From contig WBMW01000154.1 of the NCBI GenBank assembly GCA_013396635.1, positions 854,602 to 918,601 of the forward strand: a DNA stretch of 64,000 nt, given 5' to 3'. Under the pieces are notes generated by a model. The model was given only the letters and a program-made list of their open reading frames with translations, had not been told where the DNA came from and searched no databases. Below, in pieces: positions 39,029 through 50,815 of this stretch. This DNA comes from Penelope pileata. Its lineage: Eukaryota; Chordata; Aves; Galliformes; Cracidae. Both the position numbers and the translations under genes were made by a program. How positions within the stretch are numbered: the first letter of the stretch is position 1; each line of letters opens with the position of its first letter.

Positions 39029-39166
39029 GCGCGGGCGGCGGTGGGCTAGCGGCGCGCTGCCGGCCTGCTCATGTCCCGCCGCGCGGGCCCCGCGCCGCTA
39101 CGCCCAGGAGCGCCGAGCCGCGACTGCCGGCTCGTTTGCATGGCCCCGCCCCCGCCGTTGTGCTGG

Positions 39167-39322
39167 GCACGCCGGGAAGTGTAGTTCTCCGGAGCGCATG
39201 GTAAGCATCTCGCGGGCGCGGGGCGCGGAGCATGCCGGGAGCTGTAGGCCTAGGTGGGGTTGCAGACGTCAAGCGGCGAGCTGGGAGGAGGGACTGACGC
39301 GGTGCATGCTGGGAGATGTAGT
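39167..39322 (-). promoter_or_regulatory. Three ZNF143/SIX5-type promoter elements
   Basis: Minus-strand 19-mers at 39,304-39,322 (ACTACATCTCCCAGCATGC), 39,230-39,248 (CCTACAGCTCCCGGCATGC) and 39,167-39,185 (ACTACACTTCCCGGCGTGC). The first is essentially the known ACTACANNTCCCRGCATGC consensus bound by ZNF143 and SIX5 near transcription starts; the other two have one or a few changes. All share orientation and sit about 140-300 bp upstream of the LETM1 ATG. Confidence 0.75.
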
Positions 39323-40074
39323 CCTCCCTCAGGCACGGCGGCTGTTTAACCGTCTCTTCTCTAGAACAGGAGGGGGTGGTGGCGGGCGGGTGCCTTCCCG
39401 GAAAGCTACAAAGGACGCTAGGGAGCAGCCGCTCCCAAGCCTTGGCGGGCGCCGAAGGCCGCGTGGCCGCACAGAGGCCGCTGTTCTCGCAGGGAGCCCA
39501 GGCTCGATAACCCCGGCTGTGCCGAGGAAACGTGAGGAAGGCAGCGGCGCAGCTCTCTCTGAGGGGACAGCGCAACTGCCCCTCCCGCTGCGGCCCGCGG
39601 GTCCTCGGGCACAGCCCTGCTCGTGCTGTGCTGTGCTCGCTTGGGGCCGAAGCCCGGCATTTAGGCTAAAATCAATTAGCGCTTAGCAGCAGGTGTCGGT
39701 GTTTTTACTGTGTGCGTGTGTATTGCAGGGTGCGATGAAAAAACACCTTTCTTACGGAGATGTGCAAATACAGTACTTTAGAGCTAAAATAGTACATAAA
39801 GCAGTCACCAAGCAGATGCCCTGTGCTGGTACGGCCTGGCAGCAGGGCTGCAGGCAGCACATGGTTCTGCAGACAGCAGCCCAGCATCAGCATCTTCCAT
39901 CCAACGCTCCAGTGCTAACTGCAGCGTAAATCATGCCATCCGCTGTGCTTAGATTTTACTCCCATAGACACAGGGAACAACCAGGATCAAACCGCAGAAG
40001 TGCTAATTTCATCTGGGAGTAATGAAATCCTGAACGCGAGGCGTATGAGGTTTGGGGAGTGATGCCTTCCGTGC

Positions 40075-40173
40075 TTTAAAAGCGGGGGGAAGGCTGCTGC
40101 GAGTGGCTTCAACAAGATGGCTGACGCCCAGTGCCAACAAGATGGCTGCCCTGAGGACGGGTCTCAGCGGTGA
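40075..40173 (+). promoter_or_regulatory. Possible core promoter with tandem YY1 motifs and a short reading frame
   Basis: A TATA-like TTTAAAAG (40,075-40,082) lies about 30 bp before two YY1-type motifs, CAACAAGATGGCTG at 40,110-40,123 and 40,135-40,148. The ATG in the first motif (40,117), in good context with A at -3 and G at +4, opens an 18-codon frame ending at TGA 40,171-40,173. This resembles promoters where YY1 overlaps the start codon, but no transcript is shown. Confidence 0.35.
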
Positions 40174-43100
40174 CACAGGGACCGCTCCCACAGACATACA
40201 TTTCACAGCTTGTTGATAACTCTAGGCAGCTGTTCACCTCTACACCCACCTAAGCCCTCGAAGAAAAGAGGGGCTGTGTTGCTTCATCCGTAAAGGGCAG
40301 CAGGATGCTCAGGATTGACCCAAAACATGACTGACTGAAACAGCATCTGATAAAAGAGGAAAAAAGCAAACCAAAAGCATCCTTTCGTTCCTGAGACTTG
40401 GAAAATGTAGGAAATTAATTATTGATTTTTAAAGTTCTTTTATGTGTTTCCAGAAAATCCTCAGGGTTTCTCCCAAGTATGAAAAATTAAATAAAATTTG
40501 CACTACTTATATTTTTCATCACATAGAATATCGGAGGATGGAATATTCGACTGATCAAATCTTAAATCAAGATACCCTTTTCACACCTTTTGATTGTATT
40601 GGCTACAACAACACTGTTGCTGTTTAAATTTAGTGGCTATTAAAAATGCAACCAGTATTATTTCTGTACTTATTATCAGCACTGCTTTTAAAATGTTCGG
40701 CTCCCAAAAATGTGTGGCAAGGTTTACAAACAGCTGTGTTTGCTTTACAAGTATTGAAATGCCTGGTACATTTAAATGCTTAATGTTGTTTAAAATGTGC
40801 GATGGAACAATAGAGCTTTATGTTACTACGGCGATCTTAAAAAAAAAAAAATGTTCCCAATCTACATATTTCTCTCACTAGACCGCGTTTGTAGCCTTCT
40901 CTCGTTATTCTTTTTTCTTTCTGGTTGGCTGATAACTAAACTAAATGAAATGGGGCAACTAATGGCGACTCCTTTAACAAAGCTGCTTAATTATGTAGAA
41001 ACATTATATGAAGCCTATACAACGAGAAGAATATGCTCTGAAGTCATTAAACGATTGACGAGAGATTTCAGACAGCAAACAGATGACTGCAGTGGACTCA
41101 ATACACTTACGCGGCCGAGTAACCAGGCTCTCAACAGTTTCATTAATTTCAGTGGTATGCAGCATGCCACACAATGTACAGAGCTGAATCAGTTACATTT
41201 TTGTACAGCCTTTTGTTCTAGATTTGCTTATACCTGGAAGTTACATGGTTTTCTGCCATAAAAAGGAATAATAGCGCTCAGAGAAAATTTCCTAAACAGA
41301 CACACAGTTTCAAAATATTGAGTTTATGCACTTGCCGCATATTGTAAAATAAAGCTTGAGGGAAAAAAAAGTATCAATAATTTTCAAGTAGGTGTATGAA
41401 TTGTTCCCATTTGAAAAGGCCTTGCAATTGGGGATTACACACGGGCTGTCCATGCAGGTCAGTTTCTGCTTTAAACGAAAGCACCTTCCAGTCCATTCAG
41501 ACAGCCTGAAAGTTCACAGAGCAAACACTCATACCCAGAATAAGACACGATACACATGGTTACTAGGGTTTTATTCTGAAAAACCTTAAGCTACTACAGC
41601 CATTTTAGACCCGATTCTTAAAGCAACCATGTTGTTTGGAAAAGCTGTCAGCCATCTTGTTGAAAGCTATGTGTTTTGTAGCAAGAATAGGGTGAAAGAC
41701 TAAAAGGAAGAAATACAAACCCATCTTTTCTGACAGATTTAATAAGGATCTGAGAATGATGATGATAAATGCAGTGTTTAAACAAAATGAAGGTTATTAT
41801 TTCTTATTAAACATCGGCTTTGTTTTCCCCTGAATGTTAAATAGCAACATGAGAGCTGGCTAAACAACTACAAAACAAACTGCAAATAACAGGAAACCAT
41901 GATGCATGTTATAGTTGTGGGAACATCAAAACATTTACGAATATTTGAGCATAACCCAGTGACGTGAAAAAAGCAAGAATGTTTTGTTTGTCTAAAGAGA
42001 TACATGCATAAGACCTATAAAAGCACAAATTGTGCCTACATCTGTGCATTACTTGCATAGACATGGAAAAGGGGCAGATGAACCTACAGTTCTCTTTGAG
42101 GAAGTTTAGAGATCTGCCTGGAAACTGGGGAACAAATGTCAATGTGAACAGGGAGCAAAATGAAGGTAGCTAGCTATATATACAGTATTCCCTTTCCGAA
42201 AAGCTCTATTTCATAGTGCTGCAGATTTCCCAGAGTAAATAGAGGAAATTCTAATTGTTATTAAAATTGTCATCTTTACCATCTAATAAGCTGTAGTGGA
42301 TAGAAAGCAGATACATGTGGGGAACAGGATTCCCCTGTGGCCTGCCAAAAATATCTGCGTGGTTGGAGGGGCCATCCCTCCATGCTTACCACAGCTGTCA
42401 CCCTATTCCCAAGGACATGCCCCAGGACGCACGTCCTAGATCCTGCTGATTTTTTCGGAGAGTGGGTAGCAGGACCTTCACTCCCAAGTTCAGATAAACA
42501 GTTGCCCTATAGCTCGTGCAAGTGGCTGTGCAGCAATAGGAAATCTCTGACACTCCTGCCAGGACCACAGTCATTTCACAGACATAGCCTTGGTTCCCTT
42601 GTCACTTGGTTAGACCCCAGTGCAGTACGCGATGCTCTGGGCTGGAAGTGGGAGGAGGTGGGAGCACAAATGGCATTTGATGGGAGGAAGGACAAGCTTG
42701 CCATTTCTCCGATGCAGCATCACTTTTGTTTACAATGCGTGACTATATGCTCTGTAGTGATACATATCCATACACAGTATTTAAAAGTAGAATTAAGCTT
42801 TTAGTCTGCAGAATCTGTTTCTATGGCAATCGCCAGGTTGTCTCACTGCCTAGATTCAACAATATGGGATCAACCTCATCTGTATTCACCAGTGTTCAGC
42901 ATAAATCTGAAAAAAAAGACATTACTGTGGAGGCAGTTACACTAAGTTTCCACTCCAGGGAGAAAACCAACAGATTATTAGCAGTTCTTTGAAAATACTT
43001 CCATTCATATTCACAGATATTTTGGAAAGACTCCCAGGATACAAAGCCTGTTACTCTGTAAATGTTAAAACCCAAAGGTAAAAGTTCAAGTGGTAGCTGG

Positions 43101-45235
43101 ATTACAGACTTGCTCTCTATGTAGGTCCAGGTCACAAGTTCATTCCTGTCTGTAATGTGCCAAAACCAAGCAGTAGTGGCTACACATTAGCAACAGCGCA
43201 GAAACAGTGGGTGTTGGGTGCCTTAACAATACAGTTCAATGGGCCTGAGAGATTTCCATGACAGTAAAAATGTGCTGTAAGCAGTCATTCCAGATCCAAG
43301 GATAATTACCTGCTGAAATTCTAGACAAAAAGCTGTATTTTAACAGATTGCATAAACTCAACCCAAGTAGGCACTATAAAATAATACATTAGGTGGTCAT
43401 TAATTAAATTTGACCTGTAGAGAGACAAGCAGAACACAGCTGGGAGAATACAAACAGATACGGTATATTTTCAAATTGAGAAGTAGCATTTGCAGTTCAC
43501 AGTGAAATGTCATACAGATTCTAGCTTTAACCAGCAGATGGAGCTTACGTGAAACAAACAAGTGGAAAAGATGCATAATCATTGCACAAAGCAGTGTTTT
43601 GGGGCACTGCAGTCTTCAGAACTGGAGAAGGACGTGGGGGAAAAAACTAGAAGGTTCTGGCCAAGGCAAGAGCAAGCAGAGGAGGGAGAGCAGGCAGTGT
43701 TCAGACTATACACATAGCAAAAAAGGAAGAATGTAGCTATGATGCGTAAACTGATTTAGACCTTGAAAAATATGGGAAAAAAAAGACAATAAAAGGAGTC
43801 TCTAATGTTGAAAATGCACCTGTTCACTCCAGCTGGTATGAGGAAGTCTGAGATTTTGCTGCAATATCACCAATGCTGTATTTAAAATAACCTGTTAGGC
43901 CTTCCAATTTGTCAATTTGATTTTATGAATGACAGGCTTTAAAAATACATATTTTGAGTTATTCTTTGCCTCCAGGTTTTTTCAAGTCTGGAGGGTTTGC
44001 AAGTTCCTGTCTGCAGTTAGTAACACAGAAAGCCGACAATCTTGTGCCATCATCTGCCTCTCAGAGTTAGGTCTTTAAGAAAACACCAAATGTTGTGTTA
44101 CTGTCAATAAAAGCCTGAAATCTGCCACCTCTGCTTTCACAAACCCATCGAGAAGCAACACAAGAAAAGCCTGCAGCCATGGAAGGCCTTCCCCTTCCCA
44201 GTCCTGGTCCTGCACTCCTTATGGATCTTACAGCTCCTGGTGAAGCCAGCCAGGATTACAGGAGTACTGGAAGAGTGTGAAGGTCATGCAAGCCAGATAT
44301 TTTGCAGTTTGTGTCCATTAAAGAAACGGCATAAGGGCTGCACACCATTTTAGGAGAATTTTTACCTCTATATTCTAGAGGATGGAGAGAGAAACGAGCT
44401 ACTTCCAAGGGCCATTTTAGTGTCAATAACATAACTTTCTTCAGCAATTTGGTAAAGCTGAGGCTGCTTATTGTAAGCACTGGTTTAGAAGGGAGGGGAT
44501 TACAAGCACATGCACACAGCTGTATGACTGGGTAGCAGGCAAAATGCTAGGTCTCATTGTCCCCCAGGCACATTCGGGCTTTGTCTGCCTGAAAGGAGGG
44601 AAGAAGAACTGAGCATTTACTTTAAAAGAACAAGAAAGATACCGAAGATGGAAAGGTTGATTTGCTGAAGCCTGATGCATAGAATTCCTGTGTAGAATTT
44701 AGCCCTCTTGGGCCTCAGCTATTGTTACCTCTTTCTTGCTGGTTTTGCTGATGATTGTATCAGTCCTGGCCCATATATTTTTTCCTAACAATCAGCCCAA
44801 ATGACCCTACCCGAATATCTTTCGGCCTTTGAATCACTCTCTCTTGTTTACCTTCTCCAGTTTAAACTCGCTACCTTACATAATCCAGACCAAGGCTGTA
44901 ACACAGATCTCACACTTTTTTATCCTGTTCTCCTTGACCTGACTAACACTCCCATCTTCTGTGCTGCCATACAATGACCTCCCCATTCCAGCATGCAAGC
45001 CCACAGCCCCTCCTTTATTCGAGTCAAAGAGCTGCTTTTCTCAAGAGGCCTCCCCACAGAGATAATGAAAAGCAGATTAAGAGATTTAAAAAAGGAGTTG
45101 GTTCCTTTGGAATGGTCAGTGCGCTTTCCCTTTCTACAACCGTCCTCTAATACTGTAAATTTTCTAAATCAATGTTTGTCTGGATGTCTGTGCCTTGACC
45201 TCAGCAGGACCTAAGCTGTTGGGCCCCAATCCTAC

Positions 45236-45251
45236 GCATGCATATGCATGC
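45236..45251. promoter_or_regulatory. Perfect 16-bp palindrome containing the POU-dimer MORE site
   Basis: GCATGCATATGCATGC is self-complementary. Its core ATGCATATGCAT (45,238-45,249) is the known MORE element bound by dimers of Oct1/Oct4/Brn-type POU factors. Its function here is unproven. Confidence 0.5.
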
Positions 45252-47548
45252 CATGTCCCTTTGCTGTTGGTGACATTAACACAGTGTGGAAAGGGAACAT
45301 GCACAGTTAGGTATTTGCAGGATCAAATCATGGTTCTTGCAGATAATACCATAAAAGTGTTGGAAAGGACTGAAAAAGCACGTTTTTTACATCTTCGTGA
45401 TATGGCAACTTCCAAGGCAAGTGAAAGTATAGCTATTGACAACACGTGATTTGGAGTGATGTGTAGGTATATACGAAGCATGAGGGGAAATACCTGGTAA
45501 AATGCGACTGAAGCTATAGAAAAATAACAAAGAGCCATCAAGCACAAGTGCACTCCAGTGGTGTTTTGCCTGTATCCTGCCTTTTTCCTATGTGGCTGAA
45601 TTTCAGGCATCAGAAACAGAAGACGCTTTGTCTAGGTTTTCCCATGTAATCAGCAACCTCTCTCCTGTGTCTTAGGCCTCTATTCACTTTACTACTATTA
45701 CAGTGTCCCCTAGAGACAGCCTGAGGAGGCACTCACCCCCAAACGTCCTGTTACCTTAAAGCGATTAGGTTTTTTTCTTCTCAGGAACGCATTACATGCT
45801 TTAATCCTGGTTATGTGGTTGTACGAAGTGTGGCTAGCAAGTTGTATCTGGATATAAGAGAATACAAAGTTGACATAAAAGAGCTTTACTGTTGGATTTG
45901 AACAGTATCCGGGGGAAGCAAAGTCCCCCAGACCGGGCACTCTCCTCTGAAAGCAGCTTCAGGAGGGAGCTTTGTGTGAGAGCTGAAGGCGCAGCTGGGG
46001 GCTGCACGTATCTCGCAGTTCATCAGCTGTACTGGATGCAGCGAGAGGAACTCAGACTAATCTGAGCAACAGGTAAAAGTAAGCCATCCAGACTGCGTGT
46101 CAGCCAGGATGGCAAGCCCCACGCTCATTCCTGTATGATAAATATCTCTCTTTTTTTTTCTTTTCTTTCTTTTTTTTTTTTTTTATCACTAATCCAACTG
46201 ATGAAAGAGGAAATACACCCAACAGATAGCAACAAAAAGACTCCATTCCCCTTTGGCTCAGGCAACAGTGCTTTCTTGTCATGCTAAGGGAACAACCTCC
46301 TCCCCTTTCTGAGGCCTCTCCTCCCAAGGAACAGACATCTAACTCTCTCTGAGCTGGAAGCCTCTTTCAGTGTGCCAGCTGGGAATCAGGGCCCTGGGCT
46401 GAATCCCAGCACCTGTGCCTAGTTTTCTTACAGAGTGTGGCCAGCTGCTCATCCAGGTCCATAAATGTCCTGTACACCCTTTTTCTTTTCCTTTCTGTGC
46501 ATTGCTTTGGACTAGCAATGTAAATGTGTTGCTTCTATTTGGATTTTTGCAGATATGCTATTTTAAAATTACCTTAGCCTGTTCTGTGCTAAGGATCACA
46601 TTGGGGCACTGACAAACAGAGCTGTCCTATTTTGCAATCCTTAGGTGAGGGCTGTTGAGTTACCCCAGTAGCGCCCCGTACCCCTGCGCTGTGTCTGACG
46701 GAATTTGAAGGTGAACAGGATATAACTGCAGGCCACTTTGGAAACTGGTCACACGGCGTTTGAGAGGAAGAAGTGTTTTTGATGGCTGGTGTTTGTCAGA
46801 AAACTTTTCTGGCATTAGGGAGGGTAGCAGAGAGTGTAGTTGACCCTGAGGGTTCACACGCATTAGATAATTGCTTTGGCTCCAAGCTGGCTCCCAGCAC
46901 GTTAGACCAGTCATTTCTATCTGTGACACTGAACTATCAACTGCAGACTTCCTGTGTTTCTCTCTTTCAGTGTGTGGAAATAATTATGCATCTTCTCTGA
47001 GTTTGCATTATGTACTTATTTATCCAGCAGTTCTTAGGCAGAGAGGCAAGGCTAGAGCTGCGAGAAGGCTGTTGTCACCGCTAATAGCTTAACTCTGAAA
47101 AGCCCTCATGTCATTCAGATATCCTGGTGTAAATGGGGCCAAACTGGGAGCTGTATTCTGTACTGCAACAGCAGGGAGATGCATAGAGGTCTGGAAAATA
47201 AGGAAGGTGGGATGAAAGCAAATAGAAAATGGTTATTATCGCTGCTCATAATATCATATTAATTCAGTCTGTCAGGGAGCAGGGTTTAAAAAGGACAGAA
47301 GGAAATGCATTTTCATATGAACTTCTTGCCACAGGATGTTGTAAAACCCCAAAGTATAAATAAATAGGTTTAAAAGAAAATAGACAAATTCATGGGAGCT
47401 GGGCTCAACAATGTCTCTGACACTTGCTTATCTGGATATGTCTGCTTCAGGAAGTCCCTAAACTACTGATTTTGAGAAGCATGAATGACTCAGCCAGGGA
47501 AGGGCTACTTTTCCTATGCCTCATTTCCAATTCTAGACATTCATTACT

Positions 47549-48111
47549 ACGATGGCTCCCCCAAAAGTAAACCCTCTTATTTTATTATGTTGGCCCACGA
47601 TGTCAGAGGCAGATGTTAGTGGTATGACAGTAGGGGTTGAACCTTCCCACCAATATCCTGTTTCAATTTGTTGCTGTGTGACAGATGGCAGCAGAGGGGT
47701 AGTCTGACAAAATGGCATCTGACATGGAAGCGGATATGAAGCAAAGGTGTGCCATTGAATTCCTCCATGCAGAAGAAACTGCACCCATTGACATTCATCG
47801 ATGTTTGCTGAGTGTTTATAGAGACCAAGCAGTGGATGTCAGCACAGTGAGGAGGTGGATGGTGCGTTTCAGCAGTGGCGACAGCAACTTGAAAGACAAG
47901 CCTTGTTCCAGACAGCCATGCACAGCTGTCACACCACAAAATAATGAGCATCTAGATTAGCTCATCTGCGCAAATCAGCTAATGGTGGTGACTGTGTTGA
48001 AAATAAATTTTGTAGCTGAGAATTTGCTCTATCAAAGTGTTATTGTGCTCTTTGTATCTGTTGTAGTTTCTGTGGAAATAAACAGGAATCATTAATTTTG
48101 GAGCAACCTAC
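47549..48111 (+). mobile_element. Mariner (Galluhop-type) internal-deletion copy
   Basis: The ends form imperfect terminal inverted repeats. The right end, read in reverse (GTTGCTCCAAAATTAATG), matches the left end (TGGCTCCCCCAAAAGTAA) with a few changes. The interior carries the N-terminal part of a mariner transposase followed directly by the 3' non-coding end. At about 560 bp against about 1.3 kb for a complete element, the middle of the transposase is missing. Galluhop/Mariner1 elements are known from the chicken genome. The copy cannot move on its own. Confidence 0.85.
47712..47960 (+). pseudogene. Truncated mariner transposase (N-terminal DNA-binding part)
   Basis: An 82-codon frame with the paired-like helix-turn-helix of mariner transposases (MKQRCAIEFLHAEE, then VDVSTVRRWMVRFSSG). 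The second DNA-binding helix set is partial and the D,D(34)D catalytic domain is absent. The frame ends at TAG just where the internal deletion begins. It is a remnant, unlikely to make an active enzyme, though the intact HTH frame could in principle still bind mariner ends if it were expressed. Confidence 0.85.
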
Positions 48112-50726
48112 ATACTTTCCTTCTTGGTTTTCCTTCAGGAGGGGACATGGCTGAGCCTACTTTTAAGTTTAAAAGCCTTTTGCATTCTGCAGATAAAGAG
48201 AGGTGAGAATGAGAGACCATTAATGATTCCCCGTGGGCAGCTAATGAAAACTGGAGGATTTGACCCTAATGTAAACTGCAGCTAAGGAGGAGGTGTCTGA
48301 GGTAGGCTGCAGGTCACTGTTGATAGGTCTCAAGCTAGTTGATTTCAGGCATGTGTGGCTAGCCCCATGCTGGGGAGCTGTGACAGGTCAGCCAGTCCCA
48401 GAGAGCGTGCTCACAACACAATTTCTGCCATCCTTAGCTCCAGGTGCTGCCGTCACCAACAAGAGAACAAATAGGCTAACAGAGATAGAGATCTTCTGAA
48501 CAAAAGGGTAATGAAAGTAGGCCAGAAGGGGGAAGGATTTCAGTCCAGTTGGTGACTTTCAAAGAACTTTGCTCCATGAAACTTCACTGGGGTAGGGAAC
48601 TCAAATCATCTTTGGCTTTTGTACTACAGTGCTTCCTCCCTCCAGATCTTGACAGAGTCCAACTTCTCCCACAAATCTCCTGGCAACGAGTTACAGTCTA
48701 TCACCCTCTAGTGGGTAGTTATCTGTGGAAGCAATAGGAACACATGCACTAGAAATTTGCCTTGCAATTTTGACTTGCTTCCTATTATCTTCTTCCTCCT
48801 CAATTCTTTCTTTTTCTTTGCTCCATGATATTTTTCCCAAATCCACTCAGTGTTTTCTTGATACCCTCCAAGCATCATGTCTTCCCTTCCTCCATTCTTG
48901 TATTATGTGAAGAGTTGGGCTGTTGAGCGCTTTCTATTTCACTTTGATGTAAGTGGAAGTGAAAGTAAAGAAGCTGCCCAATAATTACTTTTAAATGAAA
49001 CATTCTAGAGACCGTTGCTGTTTGCACAAAGGCATGTGTGTAGACCCCACTGCTCCAGAGACTTAGAAATCTGGGAAAAAGAAAACCCTGAGACCTGAGC
49101 TTTATAATTGATTCTTCTATCTCGAGTCAGTCGAAATTTACAGTTGGGTTTTCTTATCATTAAAATTGATTTATTTGGGTGGAAAATCTGCTGGATTCTG
49201 CTTAATAGGTTGTTTACTTAGAATCCGTTGTTCCATTAACAAAAATATTAACAGTAAAATACATAAGCCAGCTGTATTATATCTAAAGTTAGCTCTCTAA
49301 CAGCAATAGTTAACTACCAAAGAGTATTCCCAGAGCAGAGCTGACATTAATTGAGAAAGATAGTGCTCTCAAATACGTCGAGACAAGATGCTATAGAAAT
49401 TGATTTAACCAGAGCGTGCCTTTTGTCTATGGAACTGCATTTCTCTCCTTTGCAGTCCGTATAGGCTAAATACTATTGCTGCTACTCCATTGAGATTAAT
49501 GAAAGTACATTAGAAATGAATCTCTAAGGTGTTTCACTTCTGTGACTACTCTGAACTTTTGTCTGTTTAAGCACATTTCAAAAAAAAAAAGATGAACAAG
49601 CCAATTCTCCAAATGGAAAATGACAGATCTGGGTGGGAGACATTTTTTTGTGTCGGGCTTTGACATTTAAACATTTCTCTAGTGGTAATAGGCTTTGTAA
49701 TAATTATCTGCCATCTTTCTGTTTAAAACTTTAAATTATCTAAATAAACCATCAGGAAAGACATTTTGCTCCAAAGCAAGTACTTTCACAGATTCCTTGA
49801 TCCACTGGCCTTTCCAATTCACTGTGGTAATGGTGTTCCTCAAAAGTTACTAATTAGAATCCCAACAGAGTCCTTATTATGGGAAACTTACGTAACACCA
49901 GGAAAATCAGTAAATGAAGATACACTGGAATTTAACTGAAAAAAGAATCATCATTTGCTCTGAGCTAATTCAGCCCTTACTAATACCGATGTAATTCATC
50001 TATTTACGTTATTTTGTGAAACAGCATCATAGAAAAGTAATTTTGCTTTATAGCATATCAGGATTGCAAGTGTCATTTCACCTACATAGATTAAAAAAAA
50101 ATGTAGTTTTTGCTCCTTTTATAACTGAGATGTCAACATAACTAATTTCATCTTACTGTAAAATAGATGAAGTGAATTCCAGTCCTCCTGTGTCAGTAGC
50201 AACACATTTTCATTCAGCTGAGACATTTCATAAACCTGTTGAAGGTAAGAATTGCAGATGCTGCTGAGACAGAATGTGAAGGCAGAGAGAAGACACTACA
50301 GAAGAAATTCACAGATTTTGTCTCCAGAGCTTTATTTGCATTGATGTACAGGAAAGAAAGCAAGCAATGACTATCAGCTTTCAAGATGAGCTTGTAGTGC
50401 TGACAGTAAGAAAACGTTCCTTTGCTTCCAAATTGAGTACATTTGTTCTGGAATTTATTAAGACACTGTAAACAAAGAAACTTACTGTGCCACATCCTGT
50501 TCTTTATTTAGGGTGGATGAGAGCTTCGTTGGGCATTTGGGAAACTAGAACAACTGTACTGGCATAGAGCAAAGGCCTGTGAGTCCCTTTATCCCATCTC
50601 TGATCATAGACAGAAACGAGTGCTTAGGGAAGGAGTATGAGAAATAGGGCAAGCAGAGAGCATTGCTGCCATTAGCCTGCTCTGCCTGCAGCAGTGACTG
50701 TTGTATTTCATCACTGCTGATAACAC
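48112..50726. other. Intergenic, no recognised gene
   Basis: AT-rich unique sequence. The only motif noted is a YY1-like AAGATGGC (minus strand) at 49,710-49,717. Confidence 0.55.
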
Positions 50727-50815
50727 AGAAGGTAGTCTAGTGGTCTGAGCACAGAGCTGGGAGCTATGAATGCGTGTTTCAGTCCTGCCACTGTCACCAA
50801 GGTTACTCCTATATT
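50727..50815 (+). mobile_element. tRNA-derived SINE relic (MIR-like head)
   Basis: Contains a polymerase III A-box match (TAGTCTAGTGG, 50,733-50,743) and a B-box-like GTTTCAGTCC (about 50,777-50,786). Between and after them are phrases typical of ancient tRNA-derived SINEs (AGTGGTCTGAGCACAG, CAGTCCTGCCACTGTCAC). No intact tRNA acceptor stem is seen, so it is not a tRNA gene. The family (MIR-like or other amniote SINE) is uncertain. Confidence 0.55.

Larger units (their letters stand above)
38500..39650. promoter_or_regulatory. LETM1: LETM1 CpG-island promoter
   Basis: A dense CpG and GC-rich block of about 1.1 kb, in sharp contrast to the AT-rich flanks. It covers exon 1, the first part of intron 1 and the upstream region. 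Upstream of the ATG on the minus strand are a GC box (about 39,142-39,157), an ETS-like GGAAGTG at 39,175, and three ZNF143/SIX5-type elements. There is no TATA box. The transcription start is probably at 39,030-39,110. The long GC-rich open frames here are not genes. Confidence 0.85.
39651..47548. other. LETM1-NSD2 intergenic interval, proximal part
   Basis: No gene recognised. Besides the features listed separately it holds an inverted second copy of an 18-mer at 41,647-41,664 (see findings), a CTCF-like CCAGCAGATGGAGCT at 43,531-43,545, a GGGGGA/TCCCCC hairpin near 45,902-45,920 and a pyrimidine tract at about 46,146-46,186. Confidence 0.6.

Noticed and set aside
38499..39686. A 395-codon plus-strand open frame across the LETM1 CpG island
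   Set aside because: GC-rich sequence rarely has stops. The frame is antisense to LETM1 exon 1, contains an undetermined base, has Arg/Pro/Ala-rich composition and shows no domain.
42337..42804. A 155-codon plus-strand frame in the intergenic interval
   Set aside because: No family recognised, no start-site signals nearby, and the length is within chance for this amount of sequence.
45898..46075. Alternative NSD2 exon ending in the donor-like CAACAGGTAAAAGTA near 46,070
   Set aside because: Good donor sequence, but no start-site evidence and no way to confirm; single donors are common by chance.
50733..50786. tRNA gene from A-box and B-box matches
   Set aside because: No acceptor stem pairing or anticodon arm can be folded; fits a SINE relic better.
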